A stretch of DNA of 33,803 nucleotides, taken from contig CAIZNN010000188.1 in NCBI GenBank assembly GCA_903934285.1, positions 1 to 33,803 on the forward strand. Direction: 5' to 3'. Origin of the DNA: Akkermansiaceae bacterium (lineage in GTDB: Bacteria; Verrucomicrobiota; Verrucomicrobiia; Verrucomicrobiales; Akkermansiaceae). Position 1 is the stretch's first letter. Every line of letters starts with the position of its first letter. Below, one piece after another: positions 25,305 to 32,623 of the stretch. Made by a program: the position numbers and the translations under genes. The notes under the pieces are model-generated. The model was not told the origin of the DNA. It searched no databases and saw nothing but the letters and a program-made list of their open reading frames with translations.

Positions 25305-26462
25305 ATGATTTCCAACCCGTTCATGGCTCCTGCCACCAACCCCGCCGCGCCGGAGCTGGATGAGGATCAATTGCTGCATGTCTCGTTAGGCCCGCAGCAC
25401 CCGTCCACCCACGGCGTGTTCCGCATGAATGTGGTGCTCGACGGCGAAACCGTCGTCAGCCTCAAGCCGGTCTTCGGCTACCTCCACCGCAACCACGAGA
25501 AAATCGCCGAGGCCGTCACCTATCTGTCGTCGATGCCGTTCACCGACCGGCTGGATTACATCTGCCCGCTGACTAACAACTGGGCCTACGCCCGGGCGGT
25601 GGAGCAACTCGCCGGCATCGAGGTGCCGGAACGCGCCGAATTCATCCGCGTCATCACCGCCGAGCTCACCCGCCTGATCAACCACACCGCCTTCGTCGGC
25701 TTCTTCCTCGGCGACATGGGCGCCTGGGGCTCCGCGCTGATGTATGCCTTCCGCGAACGCGAGAAAATCCTCGATTTGTTCGAGGACCTAACAGGCGCGC
25801 GGATGATGTCCAATTTCATGCGGTTCGGCGGTTGCCGCAACGACTTGCCGGCCGGTTGGGCGGCCCGGGCCAGCGAGTTGGTCAACGGCTTCCCGCGCTT
25901 CCTCGATGAATTGGAAAACCTCATCATCGGCAACGAAGTGCTGCTGGCCAGAACCCAGAACGTCGGCGCCCTCCCCAAGGAGGCCCTCATCAACGGTGGC
26001 ATCACCGGGCCGATGTTGCGCGCGGCGGGGGTGGCCTATGACATCCGCAAGGCCGAGCCATACGGGATCTACGAGCGCTTCGAGTTCCGCGTTCCGTTAG
26101 GTGAAACCGGCGATTGCTACGACCGGCTCATGATCCGGTTTTTGGAATTGCGCGAGTCGCTGGCCATCCTGCGCCAGGCGCTGGCGCAACTGCCGGACGG
26201 GCCGTATATCAACCCGAAGTCGAAGGTCCGCAACTTCAAGCCGCCGGTGGGCGAGGCCTATGCCCGCATCGAGGGGCCCAAGGGCGAACTCGGGTTCCAC
26301 CTCATCAGCGATGGCTCGGTCAATCCGTTCCGTTACCGCATCCGCCCGCCCAGTTTCATCAATCTGACATTGATCGAGGACATGTGCCTCGGCCTCGACC
26401 TCGCGGACGTGGTGGTCATCCTCGGCAGCGTCGATATCGTGTTAGGGGAGGTGGACCGGTGA
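25305..26462 (+). CDS. nuoD: NADH-quinone oxidoreductase subunit D
   Basis: NuoD is the 49-kDa subunit that forms the quinone pocket of complex I together with NuoB. The 385-residue protein has the conserved [10 protein letters not shown] near residue 29-38 with the quinone-site His residues, [18 protein letters not shown], then [12 protein letters not shown], and the C-terminal DIVLGEVDR ending. It belongs to the family related to NiFe hydrogenase large subunits but lacks their metal-binding Cys residues. The start at 25305 allows nine residues before a second ATG at 25323, which is also possible. Confidence 0.95.
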   Translation: MISNPFMAPATNPAAPELDEDQLLHVSLGPQHPSTHGVFRMNVVLDGETVVSLKPVFGYLHRNHEKIAEAVTYLSSMPFTDRLDYICPLTNNWAYARAVEQLAGIEVPERAEFIRVITAELTRLINHTAFVGFFLGDMGAWGSALMYAFREREKILDLFEDLTGARMMSNFMRFGGCRNDLPAGWAARASELVNGFPRFLDELENLIIGNEVLLARTQNVGALPKEALINGGITGPMLRAAGVAYDIRKAEPYGIYERFEFRVPLGETGDCYDRLMIRFLELRESLAILRQALAQLPDGPYINPKSKVRNFKPPVGEAYARIEGPKGELGFHLISDGSVNPFRYRIRPPSFINLTLIEDMCLGLDLADVVVILGSVDIVLGEVDR

Positions 26463-26660
26463 ACCCGAGTCTGGCAAGACGGTGGCGCGGGCATCCCGCC
26501 CGCCGCCCCATGCATCCTGCCCGCGGTGGCGCGGCAATGATATCTCTCGCAGCCTGGCGCTGGGCCGAATGTCCGCGCCTCAGGGGTCCGGGCATCCGGC
26601 CCGGAGTGGGCCGCTGTCTTGTCAGTCCCGCCCCCGCCTTTCATCTTGCCGCCTAAGTCC
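26463..26660. other. Spacer between nuoD and nuoI with GC-rich inverted repeats
   Basis: This 198-bp gap interrupts the nuo cluster. It contains GCGGGCATCCCGC (about 26487-26499) and CCGGGCATCCGGCCCGG (about 26587-26603), both imperfect GC-rich palindromes. They resemble in style the GCGGGCTTGCCCGC palindrome of the 156-bp repeats in the right-hand zone. No gene is seen. Confidence 0.5.
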
Positions 26661-27326
26661 ATGGAACATTCAGCAGCCATCAAGCGCCTGTCCGATCCCA
26701 AACCACAGGGTCGCTGGTCCCTGCCCGGCATCGGCCTGGTCAAAGGCCTGCTCGTGACGGCGACCAACATGCTGCAGAGCTATTACCGCAAGGATCGCAT
26801 GACCACCGTGCAGTATCCCGAGCAGCGCGCCCCGATCAGCCCGAATTTCCGCAACTTCCCGTTTCTGGTTTATGACGGTGACGACGCGATGGCCGGGTTG
26901 CGCTGCACGGCGTGTTCGATTTGCGAGAAGGAATGTCCGCCGCAATGTATCTATATCGTGTTGGACCGCGATGAAAACGGCAAGTCACTCAAGCGCCCCA
27001 AAGTGTTTGATATCGATGTGTCGGTGTGCATGAACTGCGGCATCTGCGCCGAGGTGTGTCCGTTCGATTCGATCTATATGGATGGCGAGTATGAGTTGAG
27101 CACCTCCGACCGCTTCGGCGGCTTGTTGTTCAACAAGCAGCGCCTGGCGCGCTCGACCAACTACCACGCCAAACTCCGCCCGCTGCAAGCCGCCGAAGTC
27201 GCCACCCGCCGCAAGGCCGACGAAGACAAAAAACTCGCCGCCCAAGCCGCCAAGGAAGCCAAGGCCGAGGCCGCCAAGGAAGCCAAGGCCGAGGCCGACA
27301 AGGAAGCCAAGGCCGCCGAAGCGTAA
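26661..27326 (+). CDS. nuoI: NADH-quinone oxidoreductase subunit I
   Basis: NuoI binds clusters N6a and N6b in complex I. The 221-residue protein has two ferredoxin-type motifs, CTACSICEKECPP and CMNCGICAEVCPF, each with four Cys. The ATG at 26661 fits the family. After the conserved part, the last 50 residues are a charged Lys/Ala/Glu tail with three copies of the eight-residue unit AAKEAKAE. This tail is unusual for NuoI and probably solvent exposed. No nuoE, F, G or H lies between nuoD and nuoI. Confidence 0.94.
   Translation: MEHSAAIKRLSDPKPQGRWSLPGIGLVKGLLVTATNMLQSYYRKDRMTTVQYPEQRAPISPNFRNFPFLVYDGDDAMAGLRCTACSICEKECPPQCIYIVLDRDENGKSLKRPKVFDIDVSVCMNCGICAEVCPFDSIYMDGEYELSTSDRFGGLLFNKQRLARSTNYHAKLRPLQAAEVATRRKADEDKKLAAQAAKEAKAEAAKEAKAEADKEAKAAEA
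27246..27317 (+). repeat. Three 24-bp tandem repeats inside nuoI
   Basis: Units at 27246-27269, 27270-27293 and 27294-27317 each encode AAKEAKAE or a close variant (ADKEAKAA in the third). The nucleotide units are almost identical, indicating recent in-frame expansion of the NuoI tail. Confidence 0.8.
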
Positions 27327-27909
27327 GCGGCCACCAGTTCGGGCCCGACCGTTCTTCCGCAACCCGCGGGACGGGGCCAGTCCTGCAAAGTTCACAGTTC
27401 CTGATCCCGGTGGAAAATGATTTGGCACATTTGCGCGCGGTTCGCGGGCTTGAATGGTAATGCGGGACGAAGATGGCCACGGATGAAGAGGACTACACAG
27501 ATTCCACAGATAATGAATGAGTTATAATTTATATGGCGGGCACCTTTAGGGGGAGCCGAAGAGTAGATGGATTGCGGTCATATTTTCCGTGTAATCGTTC
27601 GACTGAGCTCACGCCGAAGTCCTCTTCAATCCGAAATCTGTGGTACCCCCCCCCACCCTAACCGGTTCCCTTTCCCTTTTTTAGGATTATGCGCAGGGAG
27701 AGTCGGCGCCATGATTGGAGATCAACCGGGTGCTGGCGGCAAGAGGCAGCCACCCTTGTGGCCATGATCGACAAGCCACCCAAGCCGAACAAGCAAATGC
27801 TGGATGCGGCAAAGCTCGCCGCCCGCCATGTCGTCATACGCGCTTGAGATCCTGGCGGAGTGCCACGACCAGGCGGGTTCCACCAGTGGCTTGGAATCGG
27901 TGGACCTTA
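27327..27909. other. Intergenic zone with repeat motifs and a possible antitoxin remnant
   Basis: No intact gene is supported in this 583-bp stretch. It holds a CACGGAT/CACAGAT-type repeat near 27475-27511 and a run of nine C at 27646-27654. A frame around 27747-27845 encodes MIDKPPKPNKQMLDAAK, which resembles the C-terminal tail of DUF1778 antitoxins (a PPxPN motif after a helix). If so it is a remnant, since the upstream RHH part is missing and no GNAT toxin follows. This last point is a weak inference. Confidence 0.35.
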
Positions 27910-28362
27910 TCACAGCGGCACACGCAGCCCCTCAGCCGCAGCGAGTTTTCGTTGGTTGGCATCAAAGGTGAGGAATTCACCGGCACCCAATTCCTGGGCC
28001 GTTGCCACGTGGAGGATATCCATGGCACGGTGGCCATGGGTAACAGTGTAAAGCTCGCTCAGGCGTTCGGCAGCCGCATGCACCTGTGGCCAAGGACAGG
28101 GGACTAACACAACCGCGCCGCCGGCCAAATCCGCCTTCAGGTCGGCCAGCATTTTCATGCCTTGGGCTTTGGGAAATCCTTTGCTGGCATGCTGGCGGTG
28201 CAGGCGGACCTGAAAGCGCACCGACTGCCGGAACTCGAAAAGCAACAAGGTCGTCACCTCCAAGGGGCCGGCCATCGTTGCGAAAGCGGCCGCCGCCTTG
28301 GCGGAGTTTTCCTGCAAGCGATAAAGCGCGCAAAGAAAGGAAGTGTCCGGGTAACTTGTCAT
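27910..28362 (-). CDS. PIN-domain (VapC-like) ribonuclease toxin
   Basis: This 150-residue PIN protein probably cleaves RNA as the toxin of a type II pair. The four acidic positions are present: Asp in YPDTSFL (residue 6), Glu in LLFEFRQS (about 43), Asp in HRAMDILHVATA (about 114) and Asp in FLTFDANQRKL (about 134). Its ATG overlaps the stop of the upstream Phd-like antitoxin by 4 bp. Length is normal and no damage is seen, so it may be active. Confidence 0.85.
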   Translation of the reverse strand: MTSYPDTSFLCALYRLQENSAKAAAAFATMAGPLEVTTLLLFEFRQSVRFQVRLHRQHASKGFPKAQGMKMLADLKADLAGGAVVLVPCPWPQVHAAAERLSELYTVTHGHRAMDILHVATAQELGAGEFLTFDANQRKLAAAEGLRVPL

Positions 28363-28622
28363 CCCTCCTCACCCTCCAGTTCATCGGCGCGCATCGCTGC
28401 CACCTCCTTCAGGGAGAAAGTCCTTTCACCCCAAGTCTCACGCAGCCTGGCCATGATGTCGGGTTTTGCGGGCACGCCAGAGCCAAGGGATGTCGCCAGC
28501 GCGGGCACCAAGGTGGCAATGATGCGTCCTCGTTTGCTGATGGACACCGACTCGCCCTCGTGAACCCACGCCTCAATGCGCGGGAATTCATTGCGCAATT
28601 CTCGAACGGATGCCGTCTTCAT
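28359..28622 (-). CDS. Phd/YefM-family antitoxin
   Basis: The 87-residue product begins MKTASVRELRNEFPRIEAW and continues with VSISKRGRIIATLVP, the fold signature of Phd/YefM antitoxins: an N-terminal DNA-binding dimer and a C-terminal toxin-binding tail. I chose the ATG at 28622; others at 28631 and 28643 are possible. It overlaps the PIN toxin gene by 4 bp. It probably neutralises the toxin and represses the shared promoter. Confidence 0.85.
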   Translation of the reverse strand: MKTASVRELRNEFPRIEAWVHEGESVSISKRGRIIATLVPALATSLGSGVPAKPDIMARLRETWGERTFSLKEVAAMRADELEGEEG

Positions 28623-28785
28623 GTGAATCATATTTTGTCTCACATTGCTGATTTGTCAAACCAAAATATCGCCCGTAGTGGTCACCCGACTAACAGCCTT
28701 CTCCGCAGCTTGTTTTTTGGTGCCTCAGTCGTTTGCTGAGTTCTGAGCCTGGACGATTTCCCTGGACTATTCCTCTGTCCCATAA

Positions 28786-29073
28786 TCTGCCGCCCTCGAC
28801 CCCAATAGCGCCGCGCAGGTTGCCGAACTCACCCTCACCCTCATCCGCCAGGAAAAACCCACCGCCCTGATGGTTACCCACTCGGGGCAGCAGGCCGTGC
28901 AACTGCCCGAGCGCATCATCATGAGGCACAAGGGCCGGGTGGTGCGCCAATACGTGGGCCAGGAAGAAGACCGCGTGCGCGTCCCCGATCTGTTAGCTGC
29001 GTTCGACCAAGTCCGCCGCCGCGAACAACTCGATCCCGCTGTGGCCGCCTTGCTCGCCAACCAATACGGCTGA
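28786..29073 (+). pseudogene. C-terminal remnant of an ABC transporter ATPase
   Basis: The open stretch reads SAALDPNSAAQVAELT followed by KPTALMVTHSGQQAVQ, which is the region after Walker B of an ABC ATPase: the D-loop (ALDP) and the H-loop His in MVTHS. It ends with a normal-looking C-terminus and a TGA at 29071-29073. Walker A, the signature motif and Walker B are missing; an in-frame stop at 28783-28785 lies just before the homology. Only about 95 residues remain, so this is a truncated gene that cannot bind ATP alone. The exact transporter type cannot be told. Confidence 0.75.
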
Positions 29074-29311
29074 GCCGCTAACAGACAGGGCTGGCGGCGG
29101 AGGTTTCAGCCCGAAATCCGCAGTTCAATTCCTGCAATGGGGACAGAAAACCAGGTTCAGACGCGCCGCCAAGGCACAGTTGCCGGCGCCTTCATGCCAT
29201 CCGATTGATTGAGAAATCTAGGCGCCGCGCGATTTCCCTACTATTTGTCTGTGGCCAGATTACTGCAATTCGCGTATTGCCCCATGTCTGTGCGTGTATT
29301 ACAATCCGGCC
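29074..29311. other. Spacer upstream of an RHH/PIN pair
   Basis: This 238-bp stretch between the ABC-ATPase remnant and the RHH antitoxin contains no supported gene. It must hold the promoter for the RHH/PIN operon; a TTACAAT hexamer region near 29300 is the only promoter-like element I noticed and is weak. Confidence 0.35.
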
Positions 29312-29572
29312 ATGCCAACGCTGGTTCTACGAATTCCAGACGACTTGGCCAGGGAGCTGGAAGCCGAGGCTCGGAGCTGCGATCTTACGAAATCGGAAAT
29401 CGCCCGCCGCCGGTTGATCGCCGCGGGCGTGCAAAATACGCACACGGCCTCCGGCTTTGACCTCATTGCCGATCTGATCGGCACTGTGGAAGGCGGCCCC
29501 ACCGATATGAGCGCCCGCAAAAGGCACTACTTGAAAACCCAAGGTTATGGAAAGTCTCGGCTCCCGCAGTGA
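29312..29572 (+). CDS. Ribbon-helix-helix antitoxin
   Basis: The 86-residue product starts MPTLVLRIPDDLARELEAEA and continues DLTKSEIARRRLI, a CopG/Arc-type ribbon-helix-helix DNA-binding domain. The C-terminal half (about residues 50-86) would wrap the toxin. It overlaps the following PIN gene by 26 bp, so the two are coupled. It is likely to repress its own operon. Confidence 0.82.
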   Translation: MPTLVLRIPDDLARELEAEARSCDLTKSEIARRRLIAAGVQNTHTASGFDLIADLIGTVEGGPTDMSARKRHYLKTQGYGKSRLPQ

Positions 29573-30167
29573 GGTGCCCACTCCCGGCGTCGTCATTGAT
29601 GCATCGTTCCTCGTCGCGCTGTGGCGCAAGAATGATCAACACCACTTGTGGGCGGTCCGGCAGGCCCGCCGCCATCCCCCGCCTTGGCTCACCTGTGAGT
29701 CGGTTCTCTCCGAGGCTGATCACCTCCTCACGCCTGAGGGTTGCGCCACCCTCCGCCTTGCCTATCGCCGAGGTGCCTTGCGGATTGTGGCTGTCGGTGG
29801 CGACGCTTTCCTACCGGTCCTGGACCTGCTCGACAAGTATGCGGATGTGCCGATGAGCGTCGCCGACGCGTGCTTGGTCCGCCTCACGGAAACTCTGCCC
29901 GATCCGCTCTTGCTCACCACCGACGCAGACTTCGCGATCTATCGACGCTTTCAACCGATACCAAATTTGATGTTGCGCCATGATCGAGTTCACGGTAGAG
30001 TTTTACATGACTGCGAACGGACAGTGTCCCGTGCGGGACTTCCTGCTGGAACTCAAGGTCAGTGCCCCAGGCGACTTCGCGGCGGTAGCTGCAGGGTTGG
30101 AGAGGCTGCGTCATCGCCAGTGTCACCGCGAGCCGCTCACCAAGGCACTCAACGACGGGCTGTTTGA
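29547..30167 (+). CDS. PIN-domain (VapC-like) toxin with an anomalous C-terminal run-on
   Basis: The PIN domain occupies about residues 14-145 of 206: Asp in VVIDASFLVAL (18), Glu in CESVLSEADHL, Asp in SVADACLVRL and Asp in LLTTDADFAIYRRF. After residue 145 the sequence becomes Arg/Gly/Cys-rich and non-homologous, running 188 bp into the RelE-type gene at 29980. Another frame stops at 29981-29983, overlapping the RelE start as ATGA. A single-base indel near 29950 would therefore restore a normal PIN length and coupling. I read this as a frameshift that lost the natural stop, or a simple stop-loss. The catalytic core is intact. Confidence 0.7.
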   Translation: MESLGSRSEVPTPGVVIDASFLVALWRKNDQHHLWAVRQARRHPPPWLTCESVLSEADHLLTPEGCATLRLAYRRGALRIVAVGGDAFLPVLDLLDKYADVPMSVADACLVRLTETLPDPLLLTTDADFAIYRRFQPIPNLMLRHDRVHGRVLHDCERTVSRAGLPAGTQGQCPRRLRGGSCRVGEAASSPVSPRAAHQGTQRRAV

Positions 30168-30336
30168 GTTGAGGCACGTCGGGAAGTTGAACACGCGGGT
30201 GTTGTGGTTTTTCATGAAAGGGCGGCGCATCGTGGCCGTCCACGGTATCCGGAACAAGAGCCGGGCCATACCGGCCCGCGACTTGGATACGGCGCGGGCA
30301 AGGATGCGCGAGTGGAAAGAAAGGAACGAATCATGA
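29980..30336 (+). CDS. RelE/HigB-type (phage Gp49-like) toxin
   Basis: The 118-residue protein resembles the phage-derived Gp49-like/HigB family (PF05973): VEFYMTANGQCPVRDFL near the start, then LEDGLFELR-like NDGLFELRH (about 58-66), RVLWFF and VAVHGIRNKS. These toxins cleave mRNA at the ribosome. It overlaps the XRE gene by 4 bp (ATGA), in the toxin-first order typical of HigBA-like pairs. The C-terminal AREWKERN-like helix is present. Confidence 0.85.
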   Translation: MIEFTVEFYMTANGQCPVRDFLLELKVSAPGDFAAVAAGLERLRHRQCHREPLTKALNDGLFELRHVGKLNTRVLWFFMKGRRIVAVHGIRNKSRAIPARDLDTARARMREWKERNES

Positions 30337-30686
30337 GTAAAACGAACTTTGATGTCTTTTTGGAAGAGCAACTTCGCGATCCTGATTTCGCGCGACGGTT
30401 CGAGCGGGCGGGTGAGGCATGGGATGTCGCGCTGCAAATTGCGGCACTGCGTGAGAAGGCCGGTCTCTCCCAACGCGAGTTAGCGCTTAAACTCGGGACT
30501 TCCCAGCAGCAGATCAGCCGCCTCGAATCGCCAGCTTACGAGGGTCATTCATTGAGCATGCTTCGCCGCGTAGCCGGGGTTCTGAGCGCAAAGGTGCGCG
30601 TGGTGCTGGAGCCGGATCAACCCCCGCCAGCCAGCCGCCTCGCGGACACGCAGGTCCAGTATCGACCGACGATCTCGGAAGAATAA
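30333..30686 (+). CDS. XRE-family helix-turn-helix antitoxin
   Basis: The 117-residue product contains a Cro/C1-type HTH: LREKAGLSQRELALKLGTS then QQQISRLES (about residues 39-69). The start at 30333 overlaps the toxin stop. It is the expected DNA-binding antitoxin for the preceding RelE-type toxin and probable repressor of the operon. The tail after residue 95 is Pro-rich and likely flexible. Confidence 0.87.
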   Translation: MSKTNFDVFLEEQLRDPDFARRFERAGEAWDVALQIAALREKAGLSQRELALKLGTSQQQISRLESPAYEGHSLSMLRRVAGVLSAKVRVVLEPDQPPPASRLADTQVQYRPTISEE

Positions 30687-31136
30687 TACGTGAGGAAGCT
30701 GACAGATCTTGGGCGATTCAGGTTTCGATGCCTGAGAACACCGTTCTGAAGGATTGACGTCAATCGGGTTGAGAGCCAATTTGACACCTCCCATGGTGCC
30801 ATGGACTTCAGCGTCCATATTTTTGAGGATCCTGAGAAATGAGCAAGCCAGGAGAGTCCCCTTCCCATGGCGTCACCGCTTGCAGCACCTCCTGCGCGGT
30901 TGCCGCCGCCATCCCGACGGCGGGGGACTGGCCTGGCGGGTTGCCGGAACCCATGCATCTTCCCAAAGCGGTGCGGCGCTGGCACCTTCAGTCCAAAGCC
31001 GACTGGTCCCACGCCAGCCCGTTTGTCGAGATTTGCACCCCGACACCGATTTCTCGACTCCGGTTTCCGGCACCGTAACCGCAAGTCTTGCGCCGGAGGC
31101 CTGACAATCGGACCGTAGAGCTGTATTTACGGTCCC
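30687..31136. other. Spacer with a palindrome and an inverted copy of a repeat end
   Basis: No gene is convincing in this 450-bp stretch; frames at 30754-31118 lack recognisable domains. It contains a perfect 14-bp palindrome GATTGACGTCAATC (30752-30765) and a small hairpin ATGGAC/GTCCAT followed by ATTTTT (30801-30823), which may end the RelE/XRE transcript. At 30963-30985 it also has an inverted, imperfect copy of the terminal part of the 156-bp repeat described at 31587 and 33176. Confidence 0.45.
31110..31135. promoter_or_regulatory. 8-bp inverted repeat abutting an antitoxin start
   Basis: Arms GGACCGTA (31110-31117) and TACGGTCC (31128-31135) flank a ten-base spacer. The right arm ends one base before the GTG start at 31137. 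This is where an autoregulated RHH antitoxin would bind; binding is inferred, not shown. Confidence 0.5.
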
Positions 31137-31367
31137 GTGAAAACCACTATCGAACTTCCCGATGTCATTGTGCGCCAGATGAAGATCCTGGCGGCCGAAA
31201 GGCGGGTGACTTTGCGCGAATTGGTTTTGCAGGGACTGGAGCAGGTGTTGACCGAGAAGCAGGTGACCGCCCGAAGCCGGGCCAAGAAACTGTTTGCCGC
31301 AATGGATGGCCTCCCCGCATTTGCCGCCAAAGATCGTCTCAGTCGCCCGGATGCCAATGCGCGCTGA
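31137..31367 (+). CDS. Ribbon-helix-helix-like antitoxin, orphaned
   Basis: The 76-residue product starts at a GTG and reads MKTTIELPDVIVRQMKILAAE then RRVTLRELVLQGLEQVL, a short strand followed by two helices as in VapB/RHH antitoxins. Its C-terminal end overlaps the start of the following truncated PIN gene. As the partner toxin has lost most of its length, this antitoxin is probably an orphan. Confidence 0.75.
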   Translation: MKTTIELPDVIVRQMKILAAERRVTLRELVLQGLEQVLTEKQVTARSRAKKLFAAMDGLPAFAAKDRLSRPDANAR

Positions 31368-31461
31368 CCTTTTCCTCGGTTGCCACACCGTCTATTCCCA
31401 GGATCTCAACCACGGACAAATCTACAGCGGGGTTCGTGTGCTCAATCCCTTCCTGGAATGA
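31357..31461 (+). pseudogene. Internally deleted PIN toxin remnant
   Basis: A 34-codon frame begins at ATG 31357 inside the end of the antitoxin gene, exactly where a VapC partner should start. It reads MRADLFLG and then jumps to CHTVYSQDLNHGQIYSGV, which is the C-terminal end of PIN-domain toxins (the last catalytic Asp in SQDLNHG). About 100 residues between are missing. The frame ends with a TGA at 31459-31461. This is a dead toxin. Confidence 0.75.
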
Positions 31462-31586
31462 GACCTCTCACTTGCTCTGGGAGAAACTCCGGTCTCTGGA
31501 CACAGCCGGGCGTTCCGCAGTCACGGCCTCGCCTCGACAGCAATGGGCGGGAGCACTTACCCTATCGCCGGAGGCCACCTCTCCTT
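31462..31586. other. Spacer before the first 156-bp repeat
   Basis: No gene is supported. The segment GCAATGGGCGGGAGCACTTA (31541-31560) recurs at 33399-33418 near the second 156-bp repeat. In the first case it lies upstream of the repeat and in the second downstream. Confidence 0.5.
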
Positions 31587-31742
31587 GAGTGCGGTGGCTC
31601 GTCACCGCCTGGGAGGCCACGGCGGGCTTGCCCGCCGTGGCGCGGAGCGTCGCCAGAATCTGCCGCTGCATTTCCAATGCGTTAGAGTGCGTGTGATAAG
31701 CGCCAGCGCGACACCGCTGTGGCTCAATCAGGTATTTCCCTG
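31587..31742 (+). repeat. 156-bp dispersed repeat, copy 1
   Basis: This segment and 33176-33331 are the same length and largely identical. It contains a perfect 12-bp palindrome, GCCACGGCGGGC (31616-31627) and GCCCGCCGTGGC (31630-31641), with two central bases. It ends in GCCAGCGCGACACCGCTGTG followed by GCTCAATC. No coding frame stands out. It is REP-like in style. It lies 45 bp before a small gene of the HEPN pair. Confidence 0.85.
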
Positions 31743-31787
31743 CAGCAAAGGGTTTACAAACCAACCCGATGCCGATATAGTTCTCGC

Positions 31788-32087
31788 ATGGTCAAGCCCG
31801 TTCCAAAACTCTCAACAGTCGAAATCGCGCGGCTAATTGCGCAGGCGGGCAAGGTTCCGGCTCCCGCCAGCGTGAGGGTGGAACGCATGGAGGACCAGTA
31901 TGGCGATGAGGCGCTGCGCCTTGTGGTCGTCTTTCCCGCCAATCTTCCAGTGGAAAAAGCCATGTGGAATGATGTGAAACCACTCGTGGAGAAACTGCGC
32001 GATTTCGTTTATAGCAAGGACAACGAGGATCGTTTCGTCTATCTCAAGATCATTCGTCTTGCCGAGGAACCCGTAGCTGCGGAATGA
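31788..32087 (+). CDS. Hypothetical partner of a HEPN protein
   Basis: This 99-residue protein has no domain I can name. It starts MVKPVPKLSTVEIARLI and has a strand-like LRLVVVFPA segment and a helical MWNDVKPLVEKLRDF segment. Its stop overlaps the HEPN gene start by 4 bp (ATGA), so the two form a coupled pair. By position it is the candidate antitoxin or regulatory subunit; that is inference only. Confidence 0.7.
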   Translation: MVKPVPKLSTVEIARLIAQAGKVPAPASVRVERMEDQYGDEALRLVVVFPANLPVEKAMWNDVKPLVEKLRDFVYSKDNEDRFVYLKIIRLAEEPVAAE

Positions 32088-32623
32088 GCCTGCACCATGA
32101 CCTCTTGGAACAGGCCGGGCATTTGGCCATAAGGGAATCCAAACGCCCGCGGCAGGCGAGTCTCTGTCGGGCTGTCTCCACTGCTTACTATGCCTTGTTT
32201 CATTTTATTGGAGAGGAGTCCGCCCGGGCTCTCATCGGAGGCGGGGCCCCTCACAAGGGGCTGCGCCAGTTGGCGTGCCGTTCCCTCGCGCACGGCAAGG
32301 TCAAGTCGGTATGCATCGAATTTCAGAAAACCACACCGAGACAATCGCTTGAGCCATTTTGGACCTCCATGCGCGTCGCCGCGAATGCCGATTTGAGGGA
32401 GATTTGCAAAACCTTTGCCGATCTCCAGCAGGCTCGCCACGCAGCGGACTATGATCAATCTCAGTCGGTGAGCCGGGCGAGCGCCCTCGACGCCTGCAAG
32501 CAGGCAAGAGAAGCCATCGATGCTTGGTACCGCCTGAAATCCTCGGACCCAGTCCTCCTCCACTTCTTTGCCACGGTACTCATCCTCTGGCCCGGCCTCA
32601 CCCAGCCCGGCGCGGGCGGGTAA
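32084..32623 (+). CDS. HEPN-domain protein
   Basis: The 179-residue protein shows HEPN features: an N-terminal helix ending in RAVSTAYYALFHFI (about residues 29-42) and a later helix with QQARHAADYD (about 115-124), where the Arg/Asp-Tyr residues fit the HEPN core. HEPN proteins are often RNases in toxin-antitoxin and defence systems, with an R-x4-6-H motif; I cannot place that motif with certainty here. The last 25 residues (LLHFFATVLILW then a Pro/Gly tail) look unlike a family end and may be a run-on into neighbouring DNA. It is flanked by the two 156-bp repeats. Confidence 0.75.
   Translation: MSLHHDLLEQAGHLAIRESKRPRQASLCRAVSTAYYALFHFIGEESARALIGGGAPHKGLRQLACRSLAHGKVKSVCIEFQKTTPRQSLEPFWTSMRVAANADLREICKTFADLQQARHAADYDQSQSVSRASALDACKQAREAIDAWYRLKSSDPVLLHFFATVLILWPGLTQPGAGG

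Noticed and set aside
30752-30765. 14-bp palindrome as an operator
   Set aside because: It lies downstream of the XRE gene with no nearby start codon, so a regulatory role has no support.
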